Below, piece after piece: positions 31,701 through 40,269 of a stretch of 64,000 nt of DNA. The stretch covers positions 152,214 to 216,213 of the forward strand of contig NZ_JAATEJ010000012.1 of NCBI RefSeq assembly GCF_012034175.1, given 5' to 3'. This stretch comes from Actinacidiphila epipremni (lineage in GTDB: Bacteria > Actinomycetota > Actinomycetes > Streptomycetales > Streptomycetaceae). How positions within the stretch are numbered: position 1 is the stretch's first letter; every line of letters begins with the position of its first letter. The translations under genes were made by a program, and so were the position numbers. Below the pieces are notes generated by a model that was given only the letters and a program-made list of their open reading frames with translations, was not told the DNA's origin and did no database searches.

Positions 31701-33388
31701 GCCGGGTGGCCGACCGTGACCCGCTGGCGGAACAGCCGCTTGCCGTCCGCGAGGACGGTGAAGGTCTTGCCGGTGTCGGGGCTGTTGTCGTCCAGGCCGA
31801 CCGTGAAGGTGAGCTTCTTGTAGGACCGGCCGAGGTTGTACTCGGCGAAGCCGTCGTAGCCGGCGGTGGCCCCGTAGCAGTACGTCGTCTTCAGGGCGTC
31901 GTCGTAACGCACGCCGTCGACGGAGGCGGTGCCGCGCTCCAGGGTGAACAGGCTCTCGTCGGTGGGCTTGAGGTCGGCGAGCGACGTCTCGCCGGCGGGC
32001 GCGTCGCCCTGGTCGCCGGCGGTGCTGCCGGAGGTGTCCCCGGTGGAGTCGCCGGAGGCGCCGGTGCCGTCCCCGGTGCCGTCGCCGGCGGAGTCCTGCG
32101 CGCTCGGCCGCGGCGCCGTGGGGCTGTGCGACGCGGACCCCGAGGCCGGGGCGTCCCCCGCGGCGGGGTCGCCCTTGCCGCCGCCGAGGGCCACGCCCAG
32201 GGCGACCCCGCCGCCGAGCAGGGCCACCGCCACGACGGCGGCCAGCGCCACCCGCAGCCCCCGCCCCCTGCGCGCCACGGGGGCCGGCGCGGGCTGCGGC
32301 GGCGGCGTCAGGAACACCGGCTGCGGCGCGTGCCCGGGCGGCGGCGGTACGGGCGCCGCGGCGGGCGCCGGCGGTACGGCGGGCGGGGCCGGCGCCTGCT
32401 CGGGGCGGGTCAGCGGCGGGCCGGCCAGCGGAGGTCGGGCGGCCGGAGGACCTGCGAGCGGCGCGCCGGCGAGCGGCGGGTTGGCCACCGGCGGGCGGGT
32501 CGCCGAGACCACGTACGAGCGCAGCTCGCGCACCCACCCGGTCAGCGACGCGGGACGGGCCCGCGGGTCCACCGCGAAGACCGCCGCGATGCGCGCGGCC
32601 TGCTCCGGGCCGGCGCCGGACAGCTCCGGCAGGGCAAGCAGCGCCGCCCGCAGCGTCTCCGGTACGGGCGCGGGGGCGTTGCCGCTGAGCAGGAAGTAGG
32701 CGATGGCACCGAAGGCGTACCGGTCGGTCGCCGGGCTCCTGATGCCGTCGAAGACCTCGGGCGCGGCGAAGCCGGGGGTGAACCACACCTCGGCCGTGCG
32801 GTGCTCGGCGGCGAGCTTGCTCAGGCCGAAGTCGACCAGGGTGGCCTGGCCGTGGCCGTCGACCATCACATTGCCGGGGGAGAGGTCGCCGTGCACGACC
32901 TGGCGGCCCGAGGGGGTGGCCGCGCCGCTGTGCAGCCAGTCCAGCACCTCGGCCAGCTGCTCCAGGCAGCGCACCGCCTCCCGGCGTTCTGCCGGGGACT
33001 CCAGGGTGCGCTCGGCGCGCCAGTCGCGCAGGTCCAGGCCCTCGACGTGGTTCATCACGAGGTAGAGGGCCCGGCCGCCGGGGGCGGGTAACTGCCCGCC
33101 CGGATGCGCGGAGGGCCCCTCGAAGTGTTCCCTGATCCCGACCACGCCCGGGCGGTGCACGAACCGCAGCAGCTCGGCCTGCTCGCGCCACTTCGCGCTG
33201 ACCCGCGCGAAGAGGTCGGGGGCGAGGGTGTGCCGGGCGTCCAGCATCTTGACCACGACCGGCTCGGTCGCGCCCCCCAGCTCCAGCTCGGCCAGATACA
33301 GCACGGCCTCCCCGCCGCGCCCGATCGACCTCAGCAGCCGGTACCGGTCCGGCTCCCCGTCGGGCCCGATGAACAGACCACCGTCCAC
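31586..33388 (-). CDS. Transmembrane Ser/Thr protein kinase with NPCBM-like sensor domain
   Basis: A 600-residue membrane kinase. Kinase domain about 15-290: glycine loop SIGRGGEAVLY, VVVKML (Lys47), catalytic loop VVHGDLSPGNVMV (Asp168, Asn173), DFGLSK (Asp186) and an APE-like AAPEVFDG. The catalytic motif is HGD rather than HRD, so activation-loop phosphorylation may not control it. Then a Pro/Ala-rich linker with PLAGPP-type repeats, one membrane span (about 378-401), an Asp/Gly/Ser-rich stalk, and an outside domain (about 470-600; ASVDGVRYDDALKTTYCYGA, KKLTFTVGLDDNSPDTGKTF) that resembles NPCBM carbohydrate-binding modules. Start GTG at 33388 with GGAGGAGGGGG. It may sense cell-wall sugars or glycans. 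Confidence 0.88.
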   Translation of the reverse strand: MDGGLFIGPDGEPDRYRLLRSIGRGGEAVLYLAELELGGATEPVVVKMLDARHTLAPDLFARVSAKWREQAELLRFVHRPGVVGIREHFEGPSAHPGGQLPAPGGRALYLVMNHVEGLDLRDWRAERTLESPAERREAVRCLEQLAEVLDWLHSGAATPSGRQVVHGDLSPGNVMVDGHGQATLVDFGLSKLAAEHRTAEVWFTPGFAAPEVFDGIRSPATDRYAFGAIAYFLLSGNAPAPVPETLRAALLALPELSGAGPEQAARIAAVFAVDPRARPASLTGWVRELRSYVVSATRPPVANPPLAGAPLAGPPAARPPLAGPPLTRPEQAPAPPAVPPAPAAAPVPPPPGHAPQPVFLTPPPQPAPAPVARRGRGLRVALAAVVAVALLGGGVALGVALGGGKGDPAAGDAPASGSASHSPTAPRPSAQDSAGDGTGDGTGASGDSTGDTSGSTAGDQGDAPAGETSLADLKPTDESLFTLERGTASVDGVRYDDALKTTYCYGATAGYDGFAEYNLGRSYKKLTFTVGLDDNSPDTGKTFTVLADGKRLFRQRVTVGHPAQPSLDVSGVLRLRVEWLSDDQDSSCPIGVLGNPTLTP

Positions 33389-33701
33389 GACCCCCTCCTC
33401 CCCGACCGCCGACTCCCCACCACCCGCGCGATTCTTTCTCTTCCCCGACCCCTCGGCAAACCTCGGCGGCCCCCGGGAACCCCGGCAGACCTCCGCGCCC
33501 CGGGCCGCTAGGGCGCGGGCCTTAGACCGCCCGTGCGGGGCGCGCGGGCATAAGGCGGGGCCGGCGGGCCCTAAGGCATCCCGCGGCGCGGATAGGTACC
33601 GCGCGGGCGGGGAGTTCGGGAAGGTGCCCGATGCGGGGCGGGGGCCTGGGAGACGAAGCTTGAGGACGTCAAGAGAAGTCCAACCCCAAGGAGCAGACCC
33701 C
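33389..33701. promoter_or_regulatory. Divergent intergenic region between kinase and small basic protein gene
   Basis: 313 bases with no convincing gene. The kinase ribosome site is at its left end and an AAGGAG site for the next gene at its right end. The pyrimidine-rich stretch around 33430-33460 (ATTCTTTCTCTTCC) is the least GC-rich part. Two similar pieces, GCATAAGGC near 33549 and CCTAAGGCATC near 33570, face each other. I could not assign promoter hexamers with confidence. Confidence 0.4.
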
Positions 33702-33917
33702 GTGTTCGCCTACGAACTCCAGGAAGCCCACCGCGCCGACCTCCAGAAGCGCGCCGACGAGTGGCGGCTGGCCCAGCAGGCGCGGGCGGCCCGCGCCGAG
33801 CGCCGGGCGGCCGGGCGGCGCGCCGTCGCCAGGCCCGCCGTACGCACCGATCAGGAGGGCGCGGAAAGTCCCGCGCCCTCCCGCCGCGCCGCGCTGCGCC
33901 CGCACCGCGCGTCATGA
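33702..33917 (+). CDS. Small basic hypothetical protein
   Basis: A 71-residue, very Arg/Ala-rich protein. The first 45 residues (FAYELQEAHRADLQKRADEW ... RAARAERRAAG) should form a long amphipathic helix or coiled coil; the rest is basic and probably disordered. Start GTG at 33702 with AAGGAG eight bases upstream. Its TGA overlaps an ATG (33914) that is in frame with the large regulator downstream, so the two genes may be coupled. Charge suggests contact with nucleic acid or acidic membranes, but no domain is recognised. Confidence 0.7.
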   Translation: MFAYELQEAHRADLQKRADEWRLAQQARAARAERRAAGRRAVARPAVRTDQEGAESPAPSRRAALRPHRAS

Positions 33918-34054
33918 CGACCGCGCCGCAGGCCCCGGCCCGCCGGCCCGCCGCGCCGCACCCGAGCGCGGTGGATCCGGCGGGCCCGTCGCGCACCCGC
34001 CCCAAAAGCGGCGGGCGGGAAGAATTCGGTGTCGCCCGGGACGCCCGGCGTGAC

Positions 34055-37000
34055 ATGCTCGCAAGCGTGCAGACCCAGTCACTCAGCCCCGTGTTCATCG
34101 GCCGGCACGCCGAGCTGGCGCGGCTCGCCTCGGTGCTGGGGTCGGCGGACGCGGGGGAGTCGCAGGCCGTGCTCATCGGCGGCGAGGCGGGGGTCGGCAA
34201 GACCCGGCTGACGGAAGAGTTCCTGGCCGCGGCCCGCGCGGCGGGGGCCGTGACCGCGCTGGGCAGCTGCGTCGAGATCGGCGCGGAGGGGCTGCCGTTC
34301 ACCCCGGTGTCCGCGGCGCTGCGCGACCTCTACCGCACGCTCGGCCCCGAGCTGACCGCCGCCGCCGGCGGCCAGCAGGCCGAGCTGGCCCGGCTGCTGC
34401 CCGAGCTCGGCAGCCCCGACGGCGTCCCCCGCGAGGCGCACGACGAGGACGGCAGGGCGCGGCTGTTCGAGCTGACCACCCGGCTGCTGGAGCGCCTGGG
34501 CGCCGACCGGACGATCGTCGTCGTCGTGGAGGACCTGCACTGGGCCGACCGCTCCACCCGCGAGCTGCTCGCGTACCTCTTCCGCTCGCTGCAGCGCTGC
34601 CGGGTGGTCGTCGCGGCCACGTACCGCAGCGACGACATCCACCGGCGGCACCCCTTGCGGCCCTTCCTCGCCGAGACCGACCGGCTGCGCCGGGTGGAGC
34701 GCTTCGAGCTGTCGCGGTTCAGCCGCGACGAGGTCCGCAGCCAGCTCGGCTCGATCCTGCCGGAGCAGCCGGACGAGGCGTTCGTCGACCAGGTCTTCGC
34801 CCGCTCGGACGGCAACCCGTTCTTCGTCGAGGAGCTGGCCTGCACGCTGAGCAGCGGCTGCGCGAGCAGCGGGCTGAGCGATTCGCTGCGCGATCTGCTG
34901 CTGGTGCGCGTCGAGGCGCTGTCCGAGGACGCCCAGCGGGTCGCGAAGTTCGTCGCCGAGGGCGGCAGTACGGTCGCGTACCCGCTGCTCGCCGCGGTCA
35001 CCGGGCTGCCCGAGGACGACCTGCTGGACGCGTTGCGCACCGCCGTCGGCGCCAATCTGCTGCTGCCCACCGACAGCGGCGAGGGCTACCGCTTCCGGCA
35101 CTCCCTGGTACGGGAGGCCGTCGGCGACGACCTGCTGCCCGGCGAGCGCAGCCGGATCAACCGGCGGTACGCGCAGGCCGTCGAGGCCGACCCGACGCTG
35201 GTGCCCGCCGACGAGCGGGCCGCCCGGCTCGCCAACTACTGGTACGCCGCCCACGACACCGGCCGCGCGCTGCCCGCCGTGCTGAGCGCCGCCGTCGTGG
35301 CCCGCCGCCGGCACGCCTACGCCGAGCAGTACCGGCTGCTGGAACGCGCCCTGGAGCTGTGGGACGACGCCCCCGCCGATGTACGGGCCGGACTGCGGCC
35401 CGCGGACTACACCGACGCGTACCCCCCGTGCGACTGCCCCGAGGACACCCCGCTCGACCTGGTCGACCTGCTCGCCGAGATCACCGTGGCCGCCCGGCTG
35501 AGCGGCGAGCAGGAGCGCTCGTACGCGATGGCCAAGCGCGCGCTGCGGCTGCTGGAGCGCAGCGGCGGGCAGGACCCGCTGCGGGCCGCCTGGTTCTGGG
35601 CGCAGCGCTCCCGGTCGACCGAGAGCCTGGGCCGCGGCGACGGCTGGGAGGAGCTGTCCCGGGCCCGTGAGCTGGTACGGGGCCTGCCGCCGTCGGCGAC
35701 GCACGCCGAGGTGCTGGTACGGATCGCCGGCTGGATCATGGTCCACAAGTCCGGCGCGGAAGGCGCCGCGATCGCCCGGCAGGCCGCCGAGCTGGCCAGG
35801 ATCGCCGACGCGCCCGACACCGAACTGCACGCCCGCATCACCCTCGGGCTGCTCCAGGCCGACGCCGGCGACATCGACGGCGGCGTCGCCCTCGTCGACG
35901 ACGTGCGCCGGCAGGTGGCCGACCGGCACGCGCCGCAACTGGCGTCCCGCACGTACGGCAACCTGTCGTCCGTGCTGGAGGGCGCGGGCCGCTCGTCGGA
36001 GGCGGTACGGGTCAGCCGCGAGGGGCAGCAACTGCTCGCCGGGCAGGTCGCCAACGCCACGCACTCCTGGCTGCTGGCCAACGAGGGCGAGTCGCTGCTG
36101 ATGCAGGGCCGCTTCGAGGAGGCCGCGGTCACGCTCGTGGCCGCCCGCACGGCCAGGATCGCCGAAGGGCCGCTGCTGTGCGCGGGCGTCGAGACCTTCC
36201 AGGGCTACCTGGCGCTCGCCGTCGGCGACACCGGCACCGCGGCGAAGTTCTACGCCTCCTCCAGCGAGGGCTTCCGCTTTGACACCCAGCCGCAGCACCA
36301 GATCCCGCTGCGCGGCCTGGGCCTGCGGGTCGCCGTCGCGCAGGGCCGCTACGAGGACGCGCGGCGCATGCTGCTCGCCGCGATCGACGCGGGGTTCCCC
36401 AATGGCACCGCCCGCTACGCCTGGCCGCTGCTCGCCGCCGGCGCCGCCGCCGAGGCCGACGGGCCGTGGCCGCTGACCGGCGACCCGGCGCGCGGCCAGG
36501 TCCTGGAGCGGATCAGGACCGCCGCGCGCGAGACGCCGCGGCCCGCGCCCGTCCACGAGGCGTACGCGCTGCTCGTCGACGCGGAGCTCGCGCGGGCGGA
36601 GGGGCGGCACGAACCGGAGCTGTGGGCGGCGGCGGAGGCGGCCTTCGAGAAGGAGGAGCGGCCGGTGGAGCTGGCCGCGGTGCGGTACCGGCACGGCGAG
36701 GCGCTGCTGGCCCGCGGGGCCGACGCGCGGGCCGCCGCGGGGTGCCTGCTCTCCCGGGCGCACGCGGCGGCGGTGGAGCTCGGGGCGAAGCCGCTCGCCG
36801 CGGAGGTCGCGGCGCTGGCTCAGCGGGCCCGGTTGCCGCTGGACGCGCCGCCGCCCGAGCCGGCGCCGGCCGAACCCGCCGACCCGGCGGACTCGTTGGG
36901 CCTGACGGCCCGGGAGCGGGACGTGCTCCGACTGGTGGCCGATGGGCGGACGAACCGTCAGATAGCGGAGGAGCTGTTCATTTCGCCCAAGACGGCGAGC

Positions 37001-37099
37001 GTCCACGTCTCGAACATCCTGGCCAAGCTCGCCGTAGCCACCCGCGGCGAAGCCGCCGCCCTCTCCCACCGCCTCCACCTCTTCACCCCCGCGAGCTGA
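34055..37099 (+). CDS. Large LAL-type LuxR family transcriptional regulator
   Basis: A 1014-residue regulator with an N-terminal AAA-type ATPase: FIGRHAELARLASVL, Walker A GGEAGVGKT (42-50) and Walker B TIVVVVEDLHWADRS near 155. A long helical, TPR-like middle region follows. The C-terminal LuxR helix-turn-helix reads LTARERDVLRLVADGRTN then IAEELFISPKTASVHVSNIL. Such LAL proteins bind ATP and often an inducer, and control metabolic or antibiotic genes. An in-frame ATG at 33914 overlaps the upstream stop (ATGA) and would add 47 low-complexity residues; I prefer 34055 because similarity begins there. Target genes are unknown. Confidence 0.88.
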   Translation: MLASVQTQSLSPVFIGRHAELARLASVLGSADAGESQAVLIGGEAGVGKTRLTEEFLAAARAAGAVTALGSCVEIGAEGLPFTPVSAALRDLYRTLGPELTAAAGGQQAELARLLPELGSPDGVPREAHDEDGRARLFELTTRLLERLGADRTIVVVVEDLHWADRSTRELLAYLFRSLQRCRVVVAATYRSDDIHRRHPLRPFLAETDRLRRVERFELSRFSRDEVRSQLGSILPEQPDEAFVDQVFARSDGNPFFVEELACTLSSGCASSGLSDSLRDLLLVRVEALSEDAQRVAKFVAEGGSTVAYPLLAAVTGLPEDDLLDALRTAVGANLLLPTDSGEGYRFRHSLVREAVGDDLLPGERSRINRRYAQAVEADPTLVPADERAARLANYWYAAHDTGRALPAVLSAAVVARRRHAYAEQYRLLERALELWDDAPADVRAGLRPADYTDAYPPCDCPEDTPLDLVDLLAEITVAARLSGEQERSYAMAKRALRLLERSGGQDPLRAAWFWAQRSRSTESLGRGDGWEELSRARELVRGLPPSATHAEVLVRIAGWIMVHKSGAEGAAIARQAAELARIADAPDTELHARITLGLLQADAGDIDGGVALVDDVRRQVADRHAPQLASRTYGNLSSVLEGAGRSSEAVRVSREGQQLLAGQVANATHSWLLANEGESLLMQGRFEEAAVTLVAARTARIAEGPLLCAGVETFQGYLALAVGDTGTAAKFYASSSEGFRFDTQPQHQIPLRGLGLRVAVAQGRYEDARRMLLAAIDAGFPNGTARYAWPLLAAGAAAEADGPWPLTGDPARGQVLERIRTAARETPRPAPVHEAYALLVDAELARAEGRHEPELWAAAEAAFEKEERPVELAAVRYRHGEALLARGADARAAAGCLLSRAHAAAVELGAKPLAAEVAALAQRARLPLDAPPPEPAPAEPADPADSLGLTARERDVLRLVADGRTNRQIAEELFISPKTASVHVSNILAKLAVATRGEAAALSHRLHLFTPAS

Positions 37100-37160
37100 T
37101 CCCCACCCTGAGCGCCCCGACGTGCCCGGACCCGCCGTCCCGCGACCTCCCGCCGCGGTG

Positions 37161-37219
37161 GGCTGGTCGCTCCGTTCTCCCCCAGCGCTTCGCCTGGGGG
37201 TACCCCCACGCAGCCCCTG
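37161..37219. repeat. 59-bp direct repeat, copy 1
   Basis: Identical over 59 bases to 37293-37351; the bases immediately outside differ. Contains a 7-base-pair stem CCCCCAG/CTGGGGG with loop CGCTTCGC, then TACCCCC. Confidence 0.95.
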
Positions 37220-37292
37220 CTTTAGCGATCTCTGGGCGTGGCACGCCCCGGGCTGCCCCTTTCGGCTGTCCTGCGACCTTCCGCCGGTCGCT

Positions 37293-37351
37293 GGCTGGTC
37301 GCTCCGTTCTCCCCCAGCGCTTCGCCTGGGGGTACCCCCACGCAGCCCCTG
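37293..37351. repeat. 59-bp direct repeat, copy 2
   Basis: Second exact copy, offset 132 bases from the first. The sequence between the copies is not repeated. Confidence 0.95.
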
Positions 37352-37439
37352 GTTTGTTGCCCTGCGCGGCAGAAGCGAACTCCCAGGCCAGGGCCGGGGG
37401 TATGCCTCGCCCCGGAGGGGCGGGCACCCACCCGCGAGG

Positions 37440-37470
37440 GTGAGCTTTTCAGGGGCGCGGGGAACTGCGC
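37440..37470 (+). repeat. Dispersed intergenic repeat, copy A
   Basis: Begins GTGAGCTTTTCAGGGGCGCG and continues GGGAACTGCGC. It is the exact reverse complement of 55861-55891, 18 kb away. The inner CAGGGGCGCGGGGAACTGCG is a sequence I recall as common between Streptomyces genes. Confidence 0.9.
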
Positions 37471-37589
37471 GCTCAGCCATGCACCGGCGGGTGGTCGCGG
37501 GACGGCGGGACGGGGCAGCCCGGGGCGTATAGCCCTCCACCGGCGGGTGGTCGCGGGACGGGCGGGACGGGGCAGCCCCGGGGCGGGGG

Positions 37590-38840
37590 TCAGGTCACTG
37601 TTACGCGGAGGATGCGGTCGTCCTGCGAGGTAGGGGTTCCGCGGCCGTCCGTGTTGCTCGTGGTCAGGAGGAGCGTGTGATCATCCGCCGCGATCACCGT
37701 CCGCAGGCGGCCGTACGTCTTGGGGAAAAACGCCTGCGGCGCCGCCGCGGCCTTCGTGCCGTCGAGGGGGATGCGCCACAGGCGCTCGCCCTTGAGGGAG
37801 GCCATCCAGATGCAGCCCGCCGCGTAGGCGATACCGCTCGGGGACGCCTCGTCGGTGTGCCACTGGACGACCGGGTCGACGTACGGCGCCCGGTGCGCGA
37901 CGCCCTCCACCACCGGCCAGCCGTAGTTCTTGCCCGGCTCGATGAGGTTCAGCTCGTCCCAGGTGTCCTGGCCGAACTCCGAGGCCCACAGCCGGCCCTG
38001 GCCGTCCCAGGCCAGGCCCTGGACGTTGCGGTGGCCGGGGGAGTAGACGAGCGAGCCGGGGGTCGGGTTGTCCGGCGGGGCCTGCCCGTCGGGCGTCATG
38101 CGCAGGATCTTGCCGCCGAGCGAGGACATGTCCTGTGCCAGCCCGCGGTTGCCGGTCTCGCCGGTGCCGGCGTAGAGCATGCCGTCGGGGCCGAAGGCGA
38201 TCCGCCCGCCGTTGTGCAGGGCCCCGGTGGGGATGCCGCGCAGGATCGTGTCGGGCGCGCCGAGCCGGTCGCCGGGCGAGCGCGTCGGGTCGTACAGCAT
38301 GCGCGCGATGCGGTTGTCGGAGTCGGTGCTGAAGTACGCGTAGAGCAGATGGTCCGTGCCGAAGTCGGGCGACAGCGCGAGCCCCAGCAGGCCCGCCTCG
38401 CCGCCCTGCGTGTGGGCGACGCCCGGGACGGTGCCGACCGGCGTCGTCGTGCCCTTCTGCGGGTCGACCAGCACGATCCTGCCGGTGTCCCGCGAGCCCA
38501 CCAGCAGCGTGCCGTCGGCGAGTTGCACCATGCCCCACGGCGAGTCCAGCTTGGAGGCGACGGTCGCGTCGACCTTCGCCGTACCGGTCGCGGGCGCGGC
38601 CGACGCCGCCGCGGACGGCGTGCCGCCCGGCGAGGCGGGGCCGGTCGTCGCGGGCGGCGCGGCGGGCGCGCCGGAGGTGTGCGAGGGCGTGGGCGAGTCC
38701 GCGCGCAGCGGCGGCCCGTCCGAGCACCCCGCGGCGAGCACCGCGGCGACCGCCGCCCCCGCCGCCGCCCGTACGACCCTCCGCGCCCGCGCCTGCCCCC
38801 GCGCCCCCGACTGCGTCCGCTCCCGACGCCCTGTGCCCAC
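37590..38840 (-). CDS. Lipoprotein glucose/sorbosone dehydrogenase-like (PQQ-type) protein
   Basis: A 416-residue exported lipoprotein: basic start (RRERTQSGARGQARARR), hydrophobic VVRAAAGAAVAAVLAAGC with a lipobox (LAAGC) and a Ser/Pro/Thr-rich linker. The rest is a beta-propeller of the soluble aldose/sorbosone dehydrogenase (GSDH) family: LDSPWGMVQLADGTLLVGSR, HTQGGEAGLLGLALSPDF, GGRIAFGPDGMLYAGTGE, SPGHRNVQGLAWD, ASEFGQDTWDELN. Bacterial members oxidise sugars at the membrane surface using PQQ; no PQQ genes are in the window, so the cofactor supply is uncertain. Start GTG at 38840 with GAGGGG upstream. Confidence 0.88.
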   Translation of the reverse strand: MGTGRRERTQSGARGQARARRVVRAAAGAAVAAVLAAGCSDGPPLRADSPTPSHTSGAPAAPPATTGPASPGGTPSAAASAAPATGTAKVDATVASKLDSPWGMVQLADGTLLVGSRDTGRIVLVDPQKGTTTPVGTVPGVAHTQGGEAGLLGLALSPDFGTDHLLYAYFSTDSDNRIARMLYDPTRSPGDRLGAPDTILRGIPTGALHNGGRIAFGPDGMLYAGTGETGNRGLAQDMSSLGGKILRMTPDGQAPPDNPTPGSLVYSPGHRNVQGLAWDGQGRLWASEFGQDTWDELNLIEPGKNYGWPVVEGVAHRAPYVDPVVQWHTDEASPSGIAYAAGCIWMASLKGERLWRIPLDGTKAAAAPQAFFPKTYGRLRTVIAADDHTLLLTTSNTDGRGTPTSQDDRILRVTVT

Positions 38841-39003
38841 CGTTCGCCCCTCGTCCAGGTCCGCGCCGCGGCGACCCGGGCCGCCGCGCCTGTCGTGCCA
38901 CTTCCCGGGACCCACCCAAGCACACCCCCACCCGCCCCGCCCGCAGAACACCGCCACCCACCGCCCTGCCGGCCCCACCAGCCCGTGACCTAGCCTCCTG
39001 AGC

Positions 39004-39975
39004 ATGAACGATTCGCTCCAGGCCCCCGCCACCGGCGGCGTACGGCCGCAGGTGTGGCTGTCCCTCCCGCCGCACGAGATCGACGCGCTGCCCGCCGCAT
39101 TCGACTACGTCTACTGGGACGGCAGCGGTGACTTCCCGGCGGATCCCGCCGACGCCGCCTTCTACGTCGTGCCCTACATGAAGGGCGCCGCCTCCGGCGC
39201 GCTCCCGCTGCCGCGGATGACCTCCGTGCGCGTGGTGCAGACGCTGAGCGCCGGCGTGGACCACCTCACGCCGCACCTGCGCGACCTTCCGCCGGGCGTG
39301 CGCGTGTGCAACGCCCGCGGGGTGCACGAGGCGAGCACCGCGGAGCTCGCCCTCACCCTGATCCTCGCCTCGCTGCGCGGCATCCCGCGCTTCGTGCACG
39401 GCCAGGACGACGAGCAGTGGCACAGCGGCTTCTACCCGGCGCTCGCCGACCGCCGGGTGCTGATCGTCGGCTACGGGTCGATCGGCGCGGCCGTCGAGGA
39501 GCGCCTGCTGCCCTTCGAGTGCGAGGTCGAGCGGGTCGCGCGCGGCGCCCGTACCGCACCGCGCGGGCCCGTGCACGCGCTCGCCGACCTGCCCGAGCTG
39601 CTGGCGCGGGCCGACGTCGTGGTGCTCACCACCCCGCTCACCGAGCAGACCAGGGGGCTCGCGGGGCGGGACTTCCTCGCCGCGATGAAGGACGGCGCGC
39701 TGCTGGTGAACGTCGCGCGGGGCCCGGTCGTGGACACCGGCGCGCTGCTCGCGGAGCTGGACAAGGGCCGGCTGACCGCCGCCCTGGACGTCACCGACCC
39801 CGAGCCGCTGCCCGCCGGGCACCCGCTGTGGCACGCGCCCGGCGTGCTCGTCAGCCCCCATGTCGGGGGCAGCACATCGGCCTTCCTCCCGCGGGCCACG
39901 CGTTTGATCCGCTCACAGCTGGTCAGGTTCGCAAGCGGAGAGGAACTGGCGAACGTGGTCCATGTGACCGGCTGA
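39004..39975 (+). CDS. D-2-hydroxyacid dehydrogenase
   Basis: A 323-residue NAD-dependent dehydrogenase of the D-isomer-specific family. Motifs: LIVGYGSIGAAVEERL (NAD-binding GxGxxG near 155-160), catalytic Arg near 236 (LVNVARGPVVDT), Glu near 265 (DVTDPEPLP) and His near 285 (VSPHVGGS). Shorter than SerA and without an ACT domain, so it is not a second phosphoglycerate dehydrogenase; a glyoxylate/hydroxypyruvate or other 2-ketoacid is likely. Start ATG at 39004, seven bases after TAGCCT and without a ribosome site: leaderless-like. It is followed by 294 bases up to the next gene. Confidence 0.9.
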   Translation: MNDSLQAPATGGVRPQVWLSLPPHEIDALPAAFDYVYWDGSGDFPADPADAAFYVVPYMKGAASGALPLPRMTSVRVVQTLSAGVDHLTPHLRDLPPGVRVCNARGVHEASTAELALTLILASLRGIPRFVHGQDDEQWHSGFYPALADRRVLIVGYGSIGAAVEERLLPFECEVERVARGARTAPRGPVHALADLPELLARADVVVLTTPLTEQTRGLAGRDFLAAMKDGALLVNVARGPVVDTGALLAELDKGRLTAALDVTDPEPLPAGHPLWHAPGVLVSPHVGGSTSAFLPRATRLIRSQLVRFASGEELANVVHVTG

Positions 39976-40041
39976 CGGCCTCCCACCGGCCGCGGAACGC
40001 CACCGGGTGACTGCGCGCGGTGGTCGGCGGCCCCCATATGG

Positions 40042-40075
40042 TTACGCTCGGTAGAAGGGACCTATCGCTGAGTGA
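40042..40075. promoter_or_regulatory. Pair of BldD-box-like sequences upstream of the GGDEF/EAL gene
   Basis: Against the published BldD consensus TNACNC(A/T)GNGTNA, TATCGCTGAGTGA at 40063-40075 has one mismatch at fixed positions, and TTACGCTCGGTAG at 40042-40054 has two. They are 21 bases apart, i.e. on the same face of the helix. BldD bound to c-di-GMP represses several c-di-GMP genes in Streptomyces. Binding here is inferred from the motif only. The sites are about 200 bases before the start codon. Confidence 0.5.
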
Positions 40076-40269
40076 CCGTTCTGGTGTATCGTCCGGAACC
40101 GGGGGACGCGCCGCGCCGTACGACCGACGGCCGCGGTGAGGGAACGACGAGCGAGTAAAGGGGGGCGACGGGCGATGCACGGACCGAAGCGGTTCCCCGG
40201 CAGGCACACCCACCGCGCCGCACCACCCGGCCGACCGCACACCCGCGCCCCGCGTGACGGAGCGGCACC

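Larger units (their letters stand above)
37100..37589. repeat. Repeat-rich intergenic region after the LAL regulator
   Basis: 490 bases between convergent genes with no believable ORF. It holds an exact 59-base direct repeat (37161-37219 and 37293-37351). Each copy contains the hairpin CCCCCAGCGCTTCGCCTGGGGG followed by TACCCCC. A 31-base segment at 37440-37470 recurs in inverted orientation at 55861-55891. A further short direct repeat, CCGGCGGGTGGTCGCGGGACG, occurs at about 37483 and 37541. The hairpins could terminate transcription from both sides. Confidence 0.85.

Noticed and set aside
34079..37540. An 1153-codon open frame antisense to the LAL regulator
   Set aside because: No recognisable domain, no ribosome site, composition typical of antisense frames in high-GC DNA; the plus-strand gene has clear Walker and LuxR motifs.
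37100..37589. Several 70-140-codon frames in the repeat region after the LAL regulator
   Set aside because: All are made of the palindromic repeats, in overlapping frames on both strands, with no ribosome site or recognisable protein.
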